The position numbers and the translations under genes were made by a program. A stretch of DNA of 47,469 nucleotides from assembly GCA_001804815.1 (NCBI GenBank), contig MHBI01000048.1, positions 1-47,469 on the forward strand. Direction: 5' to 3'. The DNA is from Lentisphaerae bacterium GWF2_50_93. GTDB taxonomy: Bacteria; Verrucomicrobiota; Lentisphaeria; Victivallales; GWF2-50-93. The number at the start of each line of letters is the position of its first letter. The stretch's first letter is position 1. Below the pieces are notes generated by a model. That model was not told the DNA's origin and did not search any database. It saw only the letters and a program-made list of their open reading frames with translations. Shown piece after piece: positions 36,312 through 44,769 of this stretch.

Positions 36312-37723
36312 CCGCCGGAGAGGTCCATGCCCTGATGGGGGAGAACGGCGCCGGCAAAAGCACACTCGTCAAGATCATCACCGGAGTCTACCGGAAGGAC
36401 GCTGGCGAGATAATCTTCAACGGGAAAAGCATCAGTCCAGGATCAACACTCGAGGCGGAACAGTGCGGTATCAGCACTGTATACCAGGAAGTGAACCTTG
36501 TGCCGGAGCTTTCCGTCGCCGAGAACATCTGCCTCGGACGCCAGCCGAAGAAACTCGGGTTCATAAGCTGGGGCGGAGTCAGGAAGCGCGCCGTTGAGGC
36601 CTTGAAGCGCCTGGAACTCGACATTGACGTCTCAAAAAACCTCTCCTATTATTCCATAGCCATCCAGCAACTGATCGCCATAGCCAGGGCGCTGGACATA
36701 GACTCCAAGCTGCTGATCCTTGACGAACCAACTTCCAGCCTTGACGAGAAAGAGGTCGCCGAACTTTTCAAGATGCTGAAGAAGCTTCGCGGACAGGGAC
36801 TGGGGATAGTCTTCATCACGCATTTCCTCGACCAGGTCTACCAGATAAGCGACAGGATCACGATACTGCGCGACGGCGGCAAGGTCGGAACCTTCGAGGC
36901 CGCCAGGCTTCCCCGGCTTGAGATGGTCGGCAGGATGATCGGCAAGGATCCGGAACAGGTCAAGAGCATGGAGAAGAAACGCGAAATTCGCAAAGTAGCA
37001 GGAAAGGAATTCCTGAAGGCGGAAGGCATAGGACGCAAAGGAATGCTCTTCCCGATGGCTCTGGAGATAAGGGAAGGCGAGATAATCGGGCTTGCAGGCC
37101 TTCTCGGATCCGGCCGTTCCGAAACCGCCAGAATGCTTTTCGGAGTTGATCCATCGGATTCAGGAAAACTCTCGATCGGTGGCGCGGATACGGACATCAG
37201 CTCGCCGAAGAAAGCTGTCAAGAACGGAATTGCGATGACCGCCGAGGACAGGAAGGTGACAGGAATAATTTCCGACCTCACGATCAGGGAGAACATCGTG
37301 CTCGCATTGCAGGCCAGGGCCGGAGCGTTCAGGACGTACACCCTCAAGGAGCAATATGCCCTCGCCGACAAATTCATAAAGGCGCTCGGGATAAAGACAC
37401 CTGACGCCGACCAGCTGATAAAGAATCTCAGCGGCGGGAACCAGCAGAAGGCGCTGCTCGCAAGATGGCTGGCGATGGAGCCTAGGCTCTTCATGCTTGA
37501 TGAACCGACAAGAGGCATAGATGTCGGGGCAAAGGCGGAGATAGAGAAGGTTATGGATGAGCTTTGTGAAAAGGGAATGGCGCTGCTCTTCATCAGCTCG
37601 GAGATGGAGGAGGTTTCAAGGAACTGCGACAGAGTGATGGTCCTCCGTGACAGGAGGAAGATCGGGGAGATTTCAGGAGAGGACATAAGCCTGCAGGCGA
37701 TAATGAAGATGATCGCCGAATAA
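36221..37723 (+). CDS. ytfR: Furanose-sugar ABC transporter ATPase (YtfR-like)
   Basis: 500 residues with two ABC domains. Domain 1: Walker A GENGAGKSTLVK, TVYQEVNLVPELSVAENI, Walker B LLILDEPTSSLDEKEV, and FITHFLDQVYQISDRI. Domain 2: GLLGSGRSETARMLFG, EDRKVTGII, LSGGNQQKALLARWL, and LDEPTRGIDVGAKAEI. Many of these blocks are nearly word-for-word those of E. coli YtfR, the ATPase of the galactofuranose importer. The ATG at 36221 is preferred over a TTG at 36212. First gene of the ytfR-ytfT-yjfF-ytfQ unit. A hairpin overlaps the stop codon. Confidence 0.95.
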   Translation: MGKTVELLEAKGIVKTFPGVKALSGVDFSVSAGEVHALMGENGAGKSTLVKIITGVYRKDAGEIIFNGKSISPGSTLEAEQCGISTVYQEVNLVPELSVAENICLGRQPKKLGFISWGGVRKRAVEALKRLELDIDVSKNLSYYSIAIQQLIAIARALDIDSKLLILDEPTSSLDEKEVAELFKMLKKLRGQGLGIVFITHFLDQVYQISDRITILRDGGKVGTFEAARLPRLEMVGRMIGKDPEQVKSMEKKREIRKVAGKEFLKAEGIGRKGMLFPMALEIREGEIIGLAGLLGSGRSETARMLFGVDPSDSGKLSIGGADTDISSPKKAVKNGIAMTAEDRKVTGIISDLTIRENIVLALQARAGAFRTYTLKEQYALADKFIKALGIKTPDADQLIKNLSGGNQQKALLARWLAMEPRLFMLDEPTRGIDVGAKAEIEKVMDELCEKGMALLFISSEMEEVSRNCDRVMVLRDRRKIGEISGEDISLQAIMKMIAE

Positions 37724-37743
37724 AATTTGCAGACGCAAATTTT
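37722..37743 (+). other. Hairpin between ytfR and ytfT
   Basis: AAAATTTGC (37722-37730) and GCAAATTTT (37735-37743) form perfect 9 bp arms with a 4 base loop, beginning on the ytfR stop codon. It is not GC-rich enough for a strong terminator and more likely a processing or stabilising structure in the operon mRNA. Confidence 0.5.
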
Positions 37744-37761
37744 ATAACTTAGGAAAAGACA

Positions 37762-38844
37762 ATGGAAGAGAAACAGAAAATATTCAGGGACAATATATTC
37801 AAGAGGCTGTTCTGGCCGCTGATGGCGCTGGGGCTGCTTCTCCTCTTCAATCTGATCTTTACGAAGGGCTTCTTCCATATTGAAATGAGGGACGGACATT
37901 TTTATGGCACCCTGCTCGACATCCTAAACCACGGAAGCAAAGTTATGATCCTGGCCGTCGGCATGACGCTGGTCATAGCGACAAAGGGCGTTGATCTTTC
38001 GGTCGGGGCTGTTATGGCTGTGGCCGGGGCGATTGCCGCATTGCTGATTGTGCAGGTGGAGAGCGGTTGGATCTTTGTACAGGGCTGTACGCTCGGGGGG
38101 CTTGTCCCATTCCTGAACGCGCACCATATGTCATGGTTCCTTCCGGCCCTTGCAGCAATCATGATATCGCTGGTCGCCGGGTTATGGAATGCGCTGCTAG
38201 TCGCCGGATTCCGGATCCAGCCGATTGTCGCCACGCTCGTGCTTATGGTCGCGGGCAGGGGGATCGCTCAGCTTATCACCGACGGACAGATTATCACATT
38301 CACAAACAGGGGCCTGACCTTCATTGGCAATGGTCATTTCCTTTTCCTTCCATTTTCCGTCTGGATAGCCCTCGGCGTATTTGCGATTGTCGCAATTGCT
38401 GTAAGGAAGACGGCGCTCGGGCTGTTCATCGAATCTGTCGGCAACAACGAGACCGCAAGTTTCTATGCCGGCATCGAGGCCAAGACCATAAAAGGATTTA
38501 CCTATGTGGTCTGCGGACTCTGTGCAGGCGTAGCAGGGCTGATCGCGGCTTCAAACATCAAGTGCGCAGATTCCAACAATGCCGGGCTCTACCTCGAACT
38601 CGATGCGATACTCGCAGTTGTCATCGGCGGAACTTCGCTCAACGGTGGGAGATTTTTTCTTGCAGGTTCGATCGTCGGCGCAATACTGATCCAGACGCTC
38701 ACGACTACTATGTATGCAAGAGATGTGAGCCCGCACGTGGCGGCCGTGCCGAAGGCGCTGGTGATAATCATTGTCTGCCTCCTGCAGTCGGAGACGTTCA
38801 GAAGAAAAGCGATGGGAATCTTGAAAACATTTAAAAATAAATAA
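37762..38844 (+). CDS. ytfT: Furanose-sugar ABC transporter permease (YtfT-like)
   Basis: 360 residues, a CUT2 permease with about 8-9 hydrophobic segments. The motif AVGMTLVIATKGVDLSVGAV, with KGVDLSVG rather than SGGIDLSVG, is typical of YtfT. GFRIQPIVATLVLMVAGRGI and VIGGTSLNGGRF also match. One of two permeases of the Ytf system, paired with the YjfF-like protein at 38939. A GGAAAAG ribosome site precedes the ATG. Confidence 0.93.
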   Translation: MEEKQKIFRDNIFKRLFWPLMALGLLLLFNLIFTKGFFHIEMRDGHFYGTLLDILNHGSKVMILAVGMTLVIATKGVDLSVGAVMAVAGAIAALLIVQVESGWIFVQGCTLGGLVPFLNAHHMSWFLPALAAIMISLVAGLWNALLVAGFRIQPIVATLVLMVAGRGIAQLITDGQIITFTNRGLTFIGNGHFLFLPFSVWIALGVFAIVAIAVRKTALGLFIESVGNNETASFYAGIEAKTIKGFTYVVCGLCAGVAGLIAASNIKCADSNNAGLYLELDAILAVVIGGTSLNGGRFFLAGSIVGAILIQTLTTTMYARDVSPHVAAVPKALVIIIVCLLQSETFRRKAMGILKTFKNK

Positions 38845-38845
38845 C

Positions 38846-38916
38846 AGCCCTCACGGGCTTAACTACGAACAAATGCTTGAATATTCAATTAGTTTGTAGT
38901 CAATGCCGCAAGGCAT
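38846..38916 (+). other. Two small hairpins between ytfT and yjfF
   Basis: AGCCC/GGGCT (38846-38850, 38855-38859, loop TCAC) directly follows the ytfT stop. ATGCC/GGCAT (38903-38907, 38912-38916, loop GCAA, a stable tetraloop type) follows about 45 bp later. Neither has a T-run, so they are not obvious terminators. The ~94 bp gap holds nothing else recognisable. Confidence 0.45.
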
Positions 38917-38938
38917 GTTCTTGAAATTTAGGTAGAAA

Positions 38939-39925
38939 ATGAAATTTCTGAAAATACAGACCAGATATATTCCGCTGATGGCGACGGCAGCTGTCTTCGC
39001 CCTGCTATACATTATCGGGCTGTCCAGCTTTTCAAATTTTGGATCTCTGGGCGTATTTGTGAACCTGTTCGGCGACAATGCGTTCCTCGGAATTGCCGCA
39101 ATAGGCGCGACCTTCGTCATCCTCTCGGGAGGAATAGATCTGTCGGTCGGTTCGGTAATCGCATTCACCAGCATACTCATCGCCTCGCTTCTGGACAAGG
39201 GGTTTGACCCGGGAACCGCAATTTCGATTTCATTGCTCTTCGGCATATGCTTTGGCGCGTCAATGGGCTGTCTCATACATTTTTTCGAGCTCCCTCCGTT
39301 TCTCGTTACGCTTGCAGGCATGTTTTTCGCGAGGGGGCTCGGATTCCTGATTCATCCGCAGTCGCTGGGGATAAAGCATCCGTTCTTTCTCAACACCGTG
39401 GGAGACAGCCTGCCGGTAAAACTTTCAAATGGCGTCGAGATACCATTTACCGCAAGTTGTTTCATTGCTGCGCTAATACTGGCTCTTATTATTGCCCATA
39501 TGACAGGATTCGGCAGGAACGTTTATGCCATAGGCGGCAACGAACAGGCCGCGAAGCTCATGGGTGTAAGGATCGGGGCGACGAAGATAATGATCTATAC
39601 CCTGGCGGGATTTTTCTCGGCGTTAGCCGGGGTAGTCTTCACATTATACATGCAGTCGGGCAATCCTTCGTCATGCGTCGGACTCGAACTCGATGCGATA
39701 GCGGCCGTAGTCATAGGTGGCACTTTGCTTTCCGGCGGTGTTGGCTATCTTGCAGGAACTCTGCTCGGGGTATTGGTGCTCGGGCTCATACAGACGCTGA
39801 TCACGTTCCATGGCGATCTGAACACCTGGTGGACAAAGATCGTAATAGGTGTGCTTGTACTTGTATTCATACTTCTCCAGAATCTTGTGACGAAAATGAC
39901 TAAGAAAAGAATTAAATCAACATAG
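38939..39925 (+). CDS. yjfF: Furanose-sugar ABC transporter second permease (YjfF-like)
   Basis: 328 residues, a CUT2 permease. NAFLGIAAIGATFVILSGGI then DLSVGSVIAFT, PPFLVTLAGMFFARGLGF, VYAIGGNEQAAKLMGV and VVIGGTLLSGGVG closely follow E. coli YjfF. Two different permease genes in one operon is the hallmark of the YtfQRT-YjfF system, where they presumably form a heterodimer. Hydrophobic segments run through the whole length. Confidence 0.94.
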   Translation: MKFLKIQTRYIPLMATAAVFALLYIIGLSSFSNFGSLGVFVNLFGDNAFLGIAAIGATFVILSGGIDLSVGSVIAFTSILIASLLDKGFDPGTAISISLLFGICFGASMGCLIHFFELPPFLVTLAGMFFARGLGFLIHPQSLGIKHPFFLNTVGDSLPVKLSNGVEIPFTASCFIAALILALIIAHMTGFGRNVYAIGGNEQAAKLMGVRIGATKIMIYTLAGFFSALAGVVFTLYMQSGNPSSCVGLELDAIAAVVIGGTLLSGGVGYLAGTLLGVLVLGLIQTLITFHGDLNTWWTKIVIGVLVLVFILLQNLVTKMTKKRIKST

Positions 39926-39928
39926 TAT

Positions 39929-39948
39929 GGCAGGCTTTCCAGCCTGTC
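39929..39948 (+). other. Hairpin between yjfF and ytfQ
   Basis: An 8 bp stem allowing one G-U pair (core CAGGCT at 39931-39936, AGCCTG at 39941-39946, loop TTCC) fills the gap before ytfQ. A short CTT follows, too few T residues for a standard terminator. It may set higher ytfQ mRNA stability, since binding proteins are needed in excess. Confidence 0.5.
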
Positions 39949-39973
39949 TTACTAAAATCAGAAAGGTAGGAAC

Positions 39974-40927
39974 ATGAGAAACAGAATCATCGGACTTCTT
40001 GCAGGGACAGCATTGATTGCGGCATCAGTGGCGGGCTACGCCGAGGACAAAAAGAAACTCGTGGTGGGGTTCAGCCAGATCGGCGCAGAGAGCGGATGGC
40101 GCACTGCCAATACGGCTTCAGTAAAGGATGAGGCCAAGAAGAGAGGAATTGATCTGAAGTTCGCGGATGCCCAGCAGAAGCAGGAGAACCAGATCAAGGC
40201 AATCAGGAGTTTCATTGCGCAGAAAGTCGATGTCATAGCATTCTCACCAGTTGTAGAGACAGGATGGGAGCCTGTGCTCAAGGAGGCGAAGAAGGCTGGA
40301 ATTCCAGTCGTGCTTTCCGACAGGGCGGTCGAAGTTTCCGACGAGAGCCTTTACAAATGTTTTATCGGTTCAGACTTCGTTGAGGAAGGGCGCCGTGCCG
40401 GCAAATGGCTTGTCGAGAAAACCGGTGGAAAAGCGCAGATTGCCGAACTTGTGGGAACTCCTGGCGCAGCTCCCGCAATTGACCGCAAGAAAGGCTTCGA
40501 GGAAGTGATTGCAAAATATCCTGACATGAAGATCATCAAGTCGCAGAGCGGCGATTTCACCAGGGCCAAGGGAAAGGAAGTAATGGAAGCCTTCCTTAAA
40601 TCTCCCGAGGGTAAAAACATCAATGTTCTCTATGCCCACAACGACGACATGGCGCTCGGAGCAATACAGGCCATGGAGGAAGCCGGCAAAAAACCAGGCA
40701 CGGACATCATCATTGTTTCCATCGACGGGGTGAAAGGCGCGTTTGAAGCGATGGTCGCCGGAAAATTAAACTGTACCGTAGAGTGCAATCCGCTCATCGG
40801 GCCGCAGCTTTTCGACCTTATTGAAAAGGTCGCCGCAGGCAAGGAAATTCCGAAGAGGGTTGTTTCCGAGGAAGGAGTTTTCGACCAGTCCCAGGCCCAG
40901 AAGGAACTGCCTAACAGGAAATACTAG
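39974..40927 (+). CDS. ytfQ: Furanose-sugar periplasmic binding protein (YtfQ-like)
   Basis: 317 residues with a signal peptide (cut near VAGYAEDKKK). Blocks VGFSQIGAESGWRTANT, DAQQKQENQIKAIRSFIAQK, PVVETGWEPVLKEAKKAGIP, IDRKKGFEEVI, SQSGDFTRAKGKEVMEAFL and VLYAHNDDMALGAIQAMEEA match E. coli YtfQ closely. YtfQ binds galactofuranose and, less tightly, arabinose and other sugars. Here, beside exported arabinofuranosidases, L-arabinofuranose is the likely cargo (inference). The exported GH127 gene starts 23 bp after its stop. Confidence 0.95.
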   Translation: MRNRIIGLLAGTALIAASVAGYAEDKKKLVVGFSQIGAESGWRTANTASVKDEAKKRGIDLKFADAQQKQENQIKAIRSFIAQKVDVIAFSPVVETGWEPVLKEAKKAGIPVVLSDRAVEVSDESLYKCFIGSDFVEEGRRAGKWLVEKTGGKAQIAELVGTPGAAPAIDRKKGFEEVIAKYPDMKIIKSQSGDFTRAKGKEVMEAFLKSPEGKNINVLYAHNDDMALGAIQAMEEAGKKPGTDIIIVSIDGVKGAFEAMVAGKLNCTVECNPLIGPQLFDLIEKVAAGKEIPKRVVSEEGVFDQSQAQKELPNRKY

Positions 40928-40950
40928 TACAACAAAGAGGGCAGAGTGAA

Positions 40951-43341
40951 ATGAAGGCAAAGATATTCCTTATATTTCCATCAATGTTTTCATTGGCCAT
41001 GGTAATGCAGGCAGATGTCCTTATGAAAACGGCGCCAGTCAAGCTAAGCGAAGTCAGGCTCCTTCCTGGACCCTTCACTTCCGCGGTCAATGCCAACCGC
41101 GAATATATGCTGGCGCTTGATCCAGAACGGCTGCTTGCGCCATTCCTGCGCGAAGCAGGACTTGAACAGAAGAAGCCTTCATATGGGAACTGGGAGAGCA
41201 CTGGCCTGGACGGACACATTGCCGGGCATTACCTCTCAGCACTTTCATATATGATTGCTTCTGGCAGCGATACGCCTGACGGAGAGTTCAAGCGGCGCCT
41301 TGAATACATGATATCGGAACTTGAACGCTGTCAGAAGGCCAATGGGGACGGATATATCGGAGGAATTCCGGGAAGCCGCGCATTTTGGAAGGAGATTTCT
41401 TCTGGCAATGTGGGAAAGACCGGCAGCAAATGGGTGCCATGGTATAATGTCCACAAGACTTTTGCAGGGCTGAGAGATGCGTATCTTGTCGCAGGAAACC
41501 AGAAGGCGCGTGAACTGCTGGCAGGCTTGGGAGACTGGTGTGTGAGGATAACATCGGGGCTTTCCGACAAGCAGATGCAGCAGATGCTTGCTGTTGAATA
41601 CGGGGGCATGAATGAGGTGATGGCGGACATCTATGTAATAACTGGCGACGGAAAATACCTCGAAACCGCCAGGAAATTTTATCACAAGGATGTCCTGGAT
41701 CCTCTTCTCCGGAACGAAGACCAGCTTACTGGAAAGCATGCAAACACCCAGATTCCCAAGGTTATCGGACTCGAACGCATAGCGGCTCTCACGGGTGACG
41801 GGAAAGCACATTCCGCCGCCGATTTCTTCTGGAAGACTGTAACAAGAAATCGCTCCGTCGCTTTTGGCGGCAACAGTGTCTCAGAGCATTTCAACGACCC
41901 AAAGGATTTCAGAGGCGTGCTTAAGAACCGTGAAGGGCCGGAGACCTGCAACACATACAACATGCTGAGGCTCACCGAACAGCTGTTCAACAGTGACCCG
42001 AAAGCAGCGTATGCCGACTATTATGAACGTGCTCTCTACAACCACATCCTCTCGACAATCAACCCGGCAAATCCCGGATTCGTATACTTCACTCCCATAC
42101 GTCCAGCTCACTACCGAGTCTATTCGCAGCCGGACAAATGTTTCTGGTGCTGTGTCGGTACCGGCATTGAAAATCCCGGCAAGTATGGTGAATTCATCTA
42201 CGCGAAAACCGAGAACGGATTATATGTCAATCTCTTCATAGCCTCCGAACTTTCCGTGCCCGAACTTCAGCTGACGCTGCGGCAGGAGACAAGATTTCCG
42301 GATGAGCCTGGCACATGTTTGAACCTGAAACTGAAGAATCCTTCCACATTCACGTTGCACATCAGGCATCCCGTGTGGGTTCCGGCGGGCAAGCTTGCAA
42401 TCAAGGTCAATGGCAAGCCTGTCCAGGTTTCATCCGAGCCATCCAGCTATGCCGATGTTCGCCGTAATTGGCAGGATGGGGACAAGGTTGAAATTGATCT
42501 GCCGATGCATACCACGGCAGAGCGCCTGCCTGACGGTTCAGACTGGGTGGCCATCATGCACGGGCCTATACTGCTCGCATTTCCTGCAGGAACCAATGAT
42601 ATGGCAGGGCTCCGTGCCGATGATGGAAGGATGTCGCATGTGGCGCATGGTCCTATGGTGCCGCTGGACAAAGTCCCCTGCCTGTTGACTGCTGCAGATG
42701 AATTACCTCGGCACGTGATTGCGGACTCGGCAAACGGGCCTCTGAATTTCAAGCTGGTAGACGTTATAGAACCGAAGGAGCCCAAGGTGCTGCCGCTGGT
42801 TCCATTTTTCAGGCTGCACGATTCTCGCTATCAGATCTATTGGGAACTGACTACTGCTGGAAAGGTGGCTGTGCAAAAGGAGAAGCTTGCCGCGGAGGAA
42901 CGGGCCATGGCCGCAAGAGAGGCGGCAACAATTGATCGTGTCGCGATCGGCGAACAGCAGCCGGAGGTAGAGCATGATTTCAAAGGAGAGAGCAACTCGG
43001 GAATCCACAAGGGACGCAGATGGCGCGACGGCAAATGGTTCCAGTATACCCTTAATGCAAAAGGAGAGAAAAAAGCGGATCTCATAGTCACTTACTGGGG
43101 CGGAGACAATGGCCGGTCATTCGATGTCCTGGCCAACGACATACTTCTGGCAACACAGGAGCTTAAGGCGGAAAAACCGGGCGAATTCATCGACAAGTCT
43201 TATCCAATACCGCCCGGCTTGCTGGCAGACGGCAATGGACGCTTGACGATCAAGTTCGTCGCCAAGCACGGTGTTGCCGGAGGCGTGTTCGAACTAAGGC
43301 TGATGAAAACAAATGCGGCCTTTGGGCAGCAGAAAGAATGA
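40951..43341 (+). CDS. Beta-L-arabinofuranosidase, GH127, exported form
   Basis: 796 residues with a signal peptide (MKAKIFLIFPSMFSLAMVMQ). It has GH127 zinc and catalytic residues Glu331 and Cys333 in PETCNTYNML, and Cys400-Cys401 in FWCCVGTGIEN; the nucleophile Cys lies in the second motif. The C-terminal beta domain at about 655-790 (ATIDRVAIGEQQPEVEHDF, YWGGDNGRSFDVLAND) is the same type as in the cytosolic GH127 at 2127. This is the extracytoplasmic partner of that enzyme. It stands last in the ytf operon direction and is probably co-transcribed with it, tying beta-arabinofuranose release to furanose import. Confidence 0.94.
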   Translation: MKAKIFLIFPSMFSLAMVMQADVLMKTAPVKLSEVRLLPGPFTSAVNANREYMLALDPERLLAPFLREAGLEQKKPSYGNWESTGLDGHIAGHYLSALSYMIASGSDTPDGEFKRRLEYMISELERCQKANGDGYIGGIPGSRAFWKEISSGNVGKTGSKWVPWYNVHKTFAGLRDAYLVAGNQKARELLAGLGDWCVRITSGLSDKQMQQMLAVEYGGMNEVMADIYVITGDGKYLETARKFYHKDVLDPLLRNEDQLTGKHANTQIPKVIGLERIAALTGDGKAHSAADFFWKTVTRNRSVAFGGNSVSEHFNDPKDFRGVLKNREGPETCNTYNMLRLTEQLFNSDPKAAYADYYERALYNHILSTINPANPGFVYFTPIRPAHYRVYSQPDKCFWCCVGTGIENPGKYGEFIYAKTENGLYVNLFIASELSVPELQLTLRQETRFPDEPGTCLNLKLKNPSTFTLHIRHPVWVPAGKLAIKVNGKPVQVSSEPSSYADVRRNWQDGDKVEIDLPMHTTAERLPDGSDWVAIMHGPILLAFPAGTNDMAGLRADDGRMSHVAHGPMVPLDKVPCLLTAADELPRHVIADSANGPLNFKLVDVIEPKEPKVLPLVPFFRLHDSRYQIYWELTTAGKVAVQKEKLAAEERAMAAREAATIDRVAIGEQQPEVEHDFKGESNSGIHKGRRWRDGKWFQYTLNAKGEKKADLIVTYWGGDNGRSFDVLANDILLATQELKAEKPGEFIDKSYPIPPGLLADGNGRLTIKFVAKHGVAGGVFELRLMKTNAAFGQQKE

Positions 43342-43380
43342 TTAAAGGCTTACAAAAACTGCATTTCCATTCTTTTGACC

Positions 43381-43416
43381 TTGACAATATTGAAATTAAT
43401 GATATAATTTCAATAT
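43381..43416 (+). promoter_or_regulatory. Consensus promoter with overlapping operator for the second lacI-type gene
   Basis: TTGACA (43381-43386) and TATAAT (43403-43408) are exact sigma-70 -35 and -10 boxes with a 16 bp spacer. A perfect inverted repeat with 12 bp arms (ATATTGAAATTA at 43387-43398, TAATTTCAATAT at 43405-43416) and a 6 bp spacer starts right after the -35 and covers the -10. A repressor bound here would block RNA polymerase. The LacI-type gene starts at 43460, so autorepression is the simplest reading. Confidence 0.75.
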
Positions 43417-43459
43417 CAAGCCGGATTAAGTCTCCTTTTTGTTAGGGAAGGGATAGGAT

Positions 43460-44500
43460 ATGTCAATCAAAGATGTAGCGAAGGTTGCAAATGTCAGCAT
43501 CGGAACCGTGTCGCACTACTTGAACGGCAGCAGAGTCGTTTCCAGCGACAAGGCGCAAAAGATTGCCAAGGCTATTGCCAAGCTTGGATACAGGGTCAAG
43601 ACCAGGCGCCCCGGACCGAAGACCAGCAGGCGTGTAGGCGTAAAGACCGGGGCTGTCATGCTGTTGGCGCTGACCGAATTCCCCCCGGACAGGCTCCATA
43701 AGATGCCTGTGCTGCCTGAACTGTTTGGAGGCATACAGGATTTTCTCTTCAATCACGGAATGACTTTCATTTTCGAGCAATGCTCTCCTTTAAAACCGGT
43801 TCCTGAGATGCTTGACAGGAGGTTCTGCGACGGGGTGATTGTCATGTCCATAGGCCCTGAATTTAAAATCGATCCGAAAGTCCTGGGAAAACTCAATGAA
43901 ATTCCTTTTGTACATTGTTTGCGGAGGCAGGCTCATATCAATCTCAAGGCGGATTTGATAAGCTATGACAATGACATTATAGGGGGCATGGCGGCAAAAT
44001 ATCTTCTTGGGCGCGGACACAGAAGAGTTGTCTACTTCAATTCGATAAACGAACATACTCCATATCTTATAAGAGGGGAGGCCTTTGCAGAGGCGTGCCA
44101 TGATTATGGTATGAAAGTAGATGTTTTGGAAACCAATTCCGGCAAGGATGATACGAGCCTTGCAGACTATGGATTTCTTGCCGAGGCATTTATGAGACTC
44201 AAGGGAGAGCCGGCTGGAGCCTTTTTCTGCGCCGACAACTGCATGGCCGGAGTGGGCATAGCGCTGGGCAAATTGGGTTTCAACATCTCGCAACTCGACA
44301 TGATCGGCTGCAACAACGAGGAGCAGTTTCTTGACTTGTTCGTTAAGCGGCCTGCATCAATCGATATCCGCATTGCCGATATTGGCAGGGCGTCAGCTGA
44401 AAGGCTTCTGTCGAGGATCAACGGCCTAAACAATTTTAAATCAGACGAGGTTGTTTTGGAACCGAAGATTGTGGAAGGGGAGGGGGAGGGTAGGAAGTAG
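43460..44500 (+). CDS. LacI-family transcriptional regulator
   Basis: 346 residues. HTH at residues 1-50 (MSIKDVAKVANVSIGTVSHY), linker RRPGPKTSRR, then the effector-binding domain (about 65-340) with CDGVIVMSIG, GRGHRRVVYF and GAFFCADNCMAGVG. It is the same subfamily as the regulator at 16407 but clearly diverged. It probably controls the ytf/GH127 unit upstream and itself. The last codons (EGEGEGRK) run into the purine-rich tandem repeat that follows, suggesting the repeat altered the original C-terminus. GGGAAGGGATAGG precedes the ATG. Confidence 0.92.
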   Translation: MSIKDVAKVANVSIGTVSHYLNGSRVVSSDKAQKIAKAIAKLGYRVKTRRPGPKTSRRVGVKTGAVMLLALTEFPPDRLHKMPVLPELFGGIQDFLFNHGMTFIFEQCSPLKPVPEMLDRRFCDGVIVMSIGPEFKIDPKVLGKLNEIPFVHCLRRQAHINLKADLISYDNDIIGGMAAKYLLGRGHRRVVYFNSINEHTPYLIRGEAFAEACHDYGMKVDVLETNSGKDDTSLADYGFLAEAFMRLKGEPAGAFFCADNCMAGVGIALGKLGFNISQLDMIGCNNEEQFLDLFVKRPASIDIRIADIGRASAERLLSRINGLNNFKSDEVVLEPKIVEGEGEGRK

Positions 44501-44610
44501 CGGGGAGCGAGGGGAGGATGAAGAAGTAGCGGGGAGCGAGGGGAGGATGAAGAAGTAGCGGGGAGCGAGGGGAGGATGAAGAAGTAGCGGGGAGCGAGGG
44601 GAAGAGAGGG
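44494..44610. repeat. 29 bp purine-rich tandem repeat, about four units
   Basis: The unit begins GTAGCGGGGAGCGAGGGGAG and recurs at 44497, 44526, 44555 and 44584, with exact 29 bp periodicity; the last unit is partial. It overlaps the stop codon of the lacI-type gene. Strong purine strand bias. A related purine-rich tract lies on the other side of pseudopilin 3 at 45490-45570. Confidence 0.85.
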
Positions 44611-44614
44611 AAAA

Positions 44615-44657
44615 ACGAACCGGCGTGTCGGAGAATCGGCGAATCGGAGCAAGAAAG
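44615..44657. repeat. CCGGCGTGTCGG repeat, copy 1
   Basis: Begins ACGAACCGGCGTGTCGG and continues with GAATCGGCGAATCGG units. The same block recurs at 45576-45617 on the far side of pseudopilin 3. No coding capacity is apparent. Confidence 0.6.
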
Positions 44658-44769
44658 AATGGGAAAGGGGGAAGACGACGGACTACGGATGACAGAGGAT
44701 GGAGGAGAAGTTCTAAAGTCAGGGAATGAAAGACTGCATACATATGGAAAAATTGGAGGTGAGAACAAA

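Noticed and set aside
36838..37899. Minus-strand open frame of 353 codons
   Set aside because: Antisense to ytfR, whose ABC motifs are intact; the minus product is low-complexity Ser/Ile/Pro-rich.
44494..44610. Possible CRISPR array at the 29 bp repeat
   Set aside because: Units are directly adjacent with no unique spacers, and there are no cas genes.
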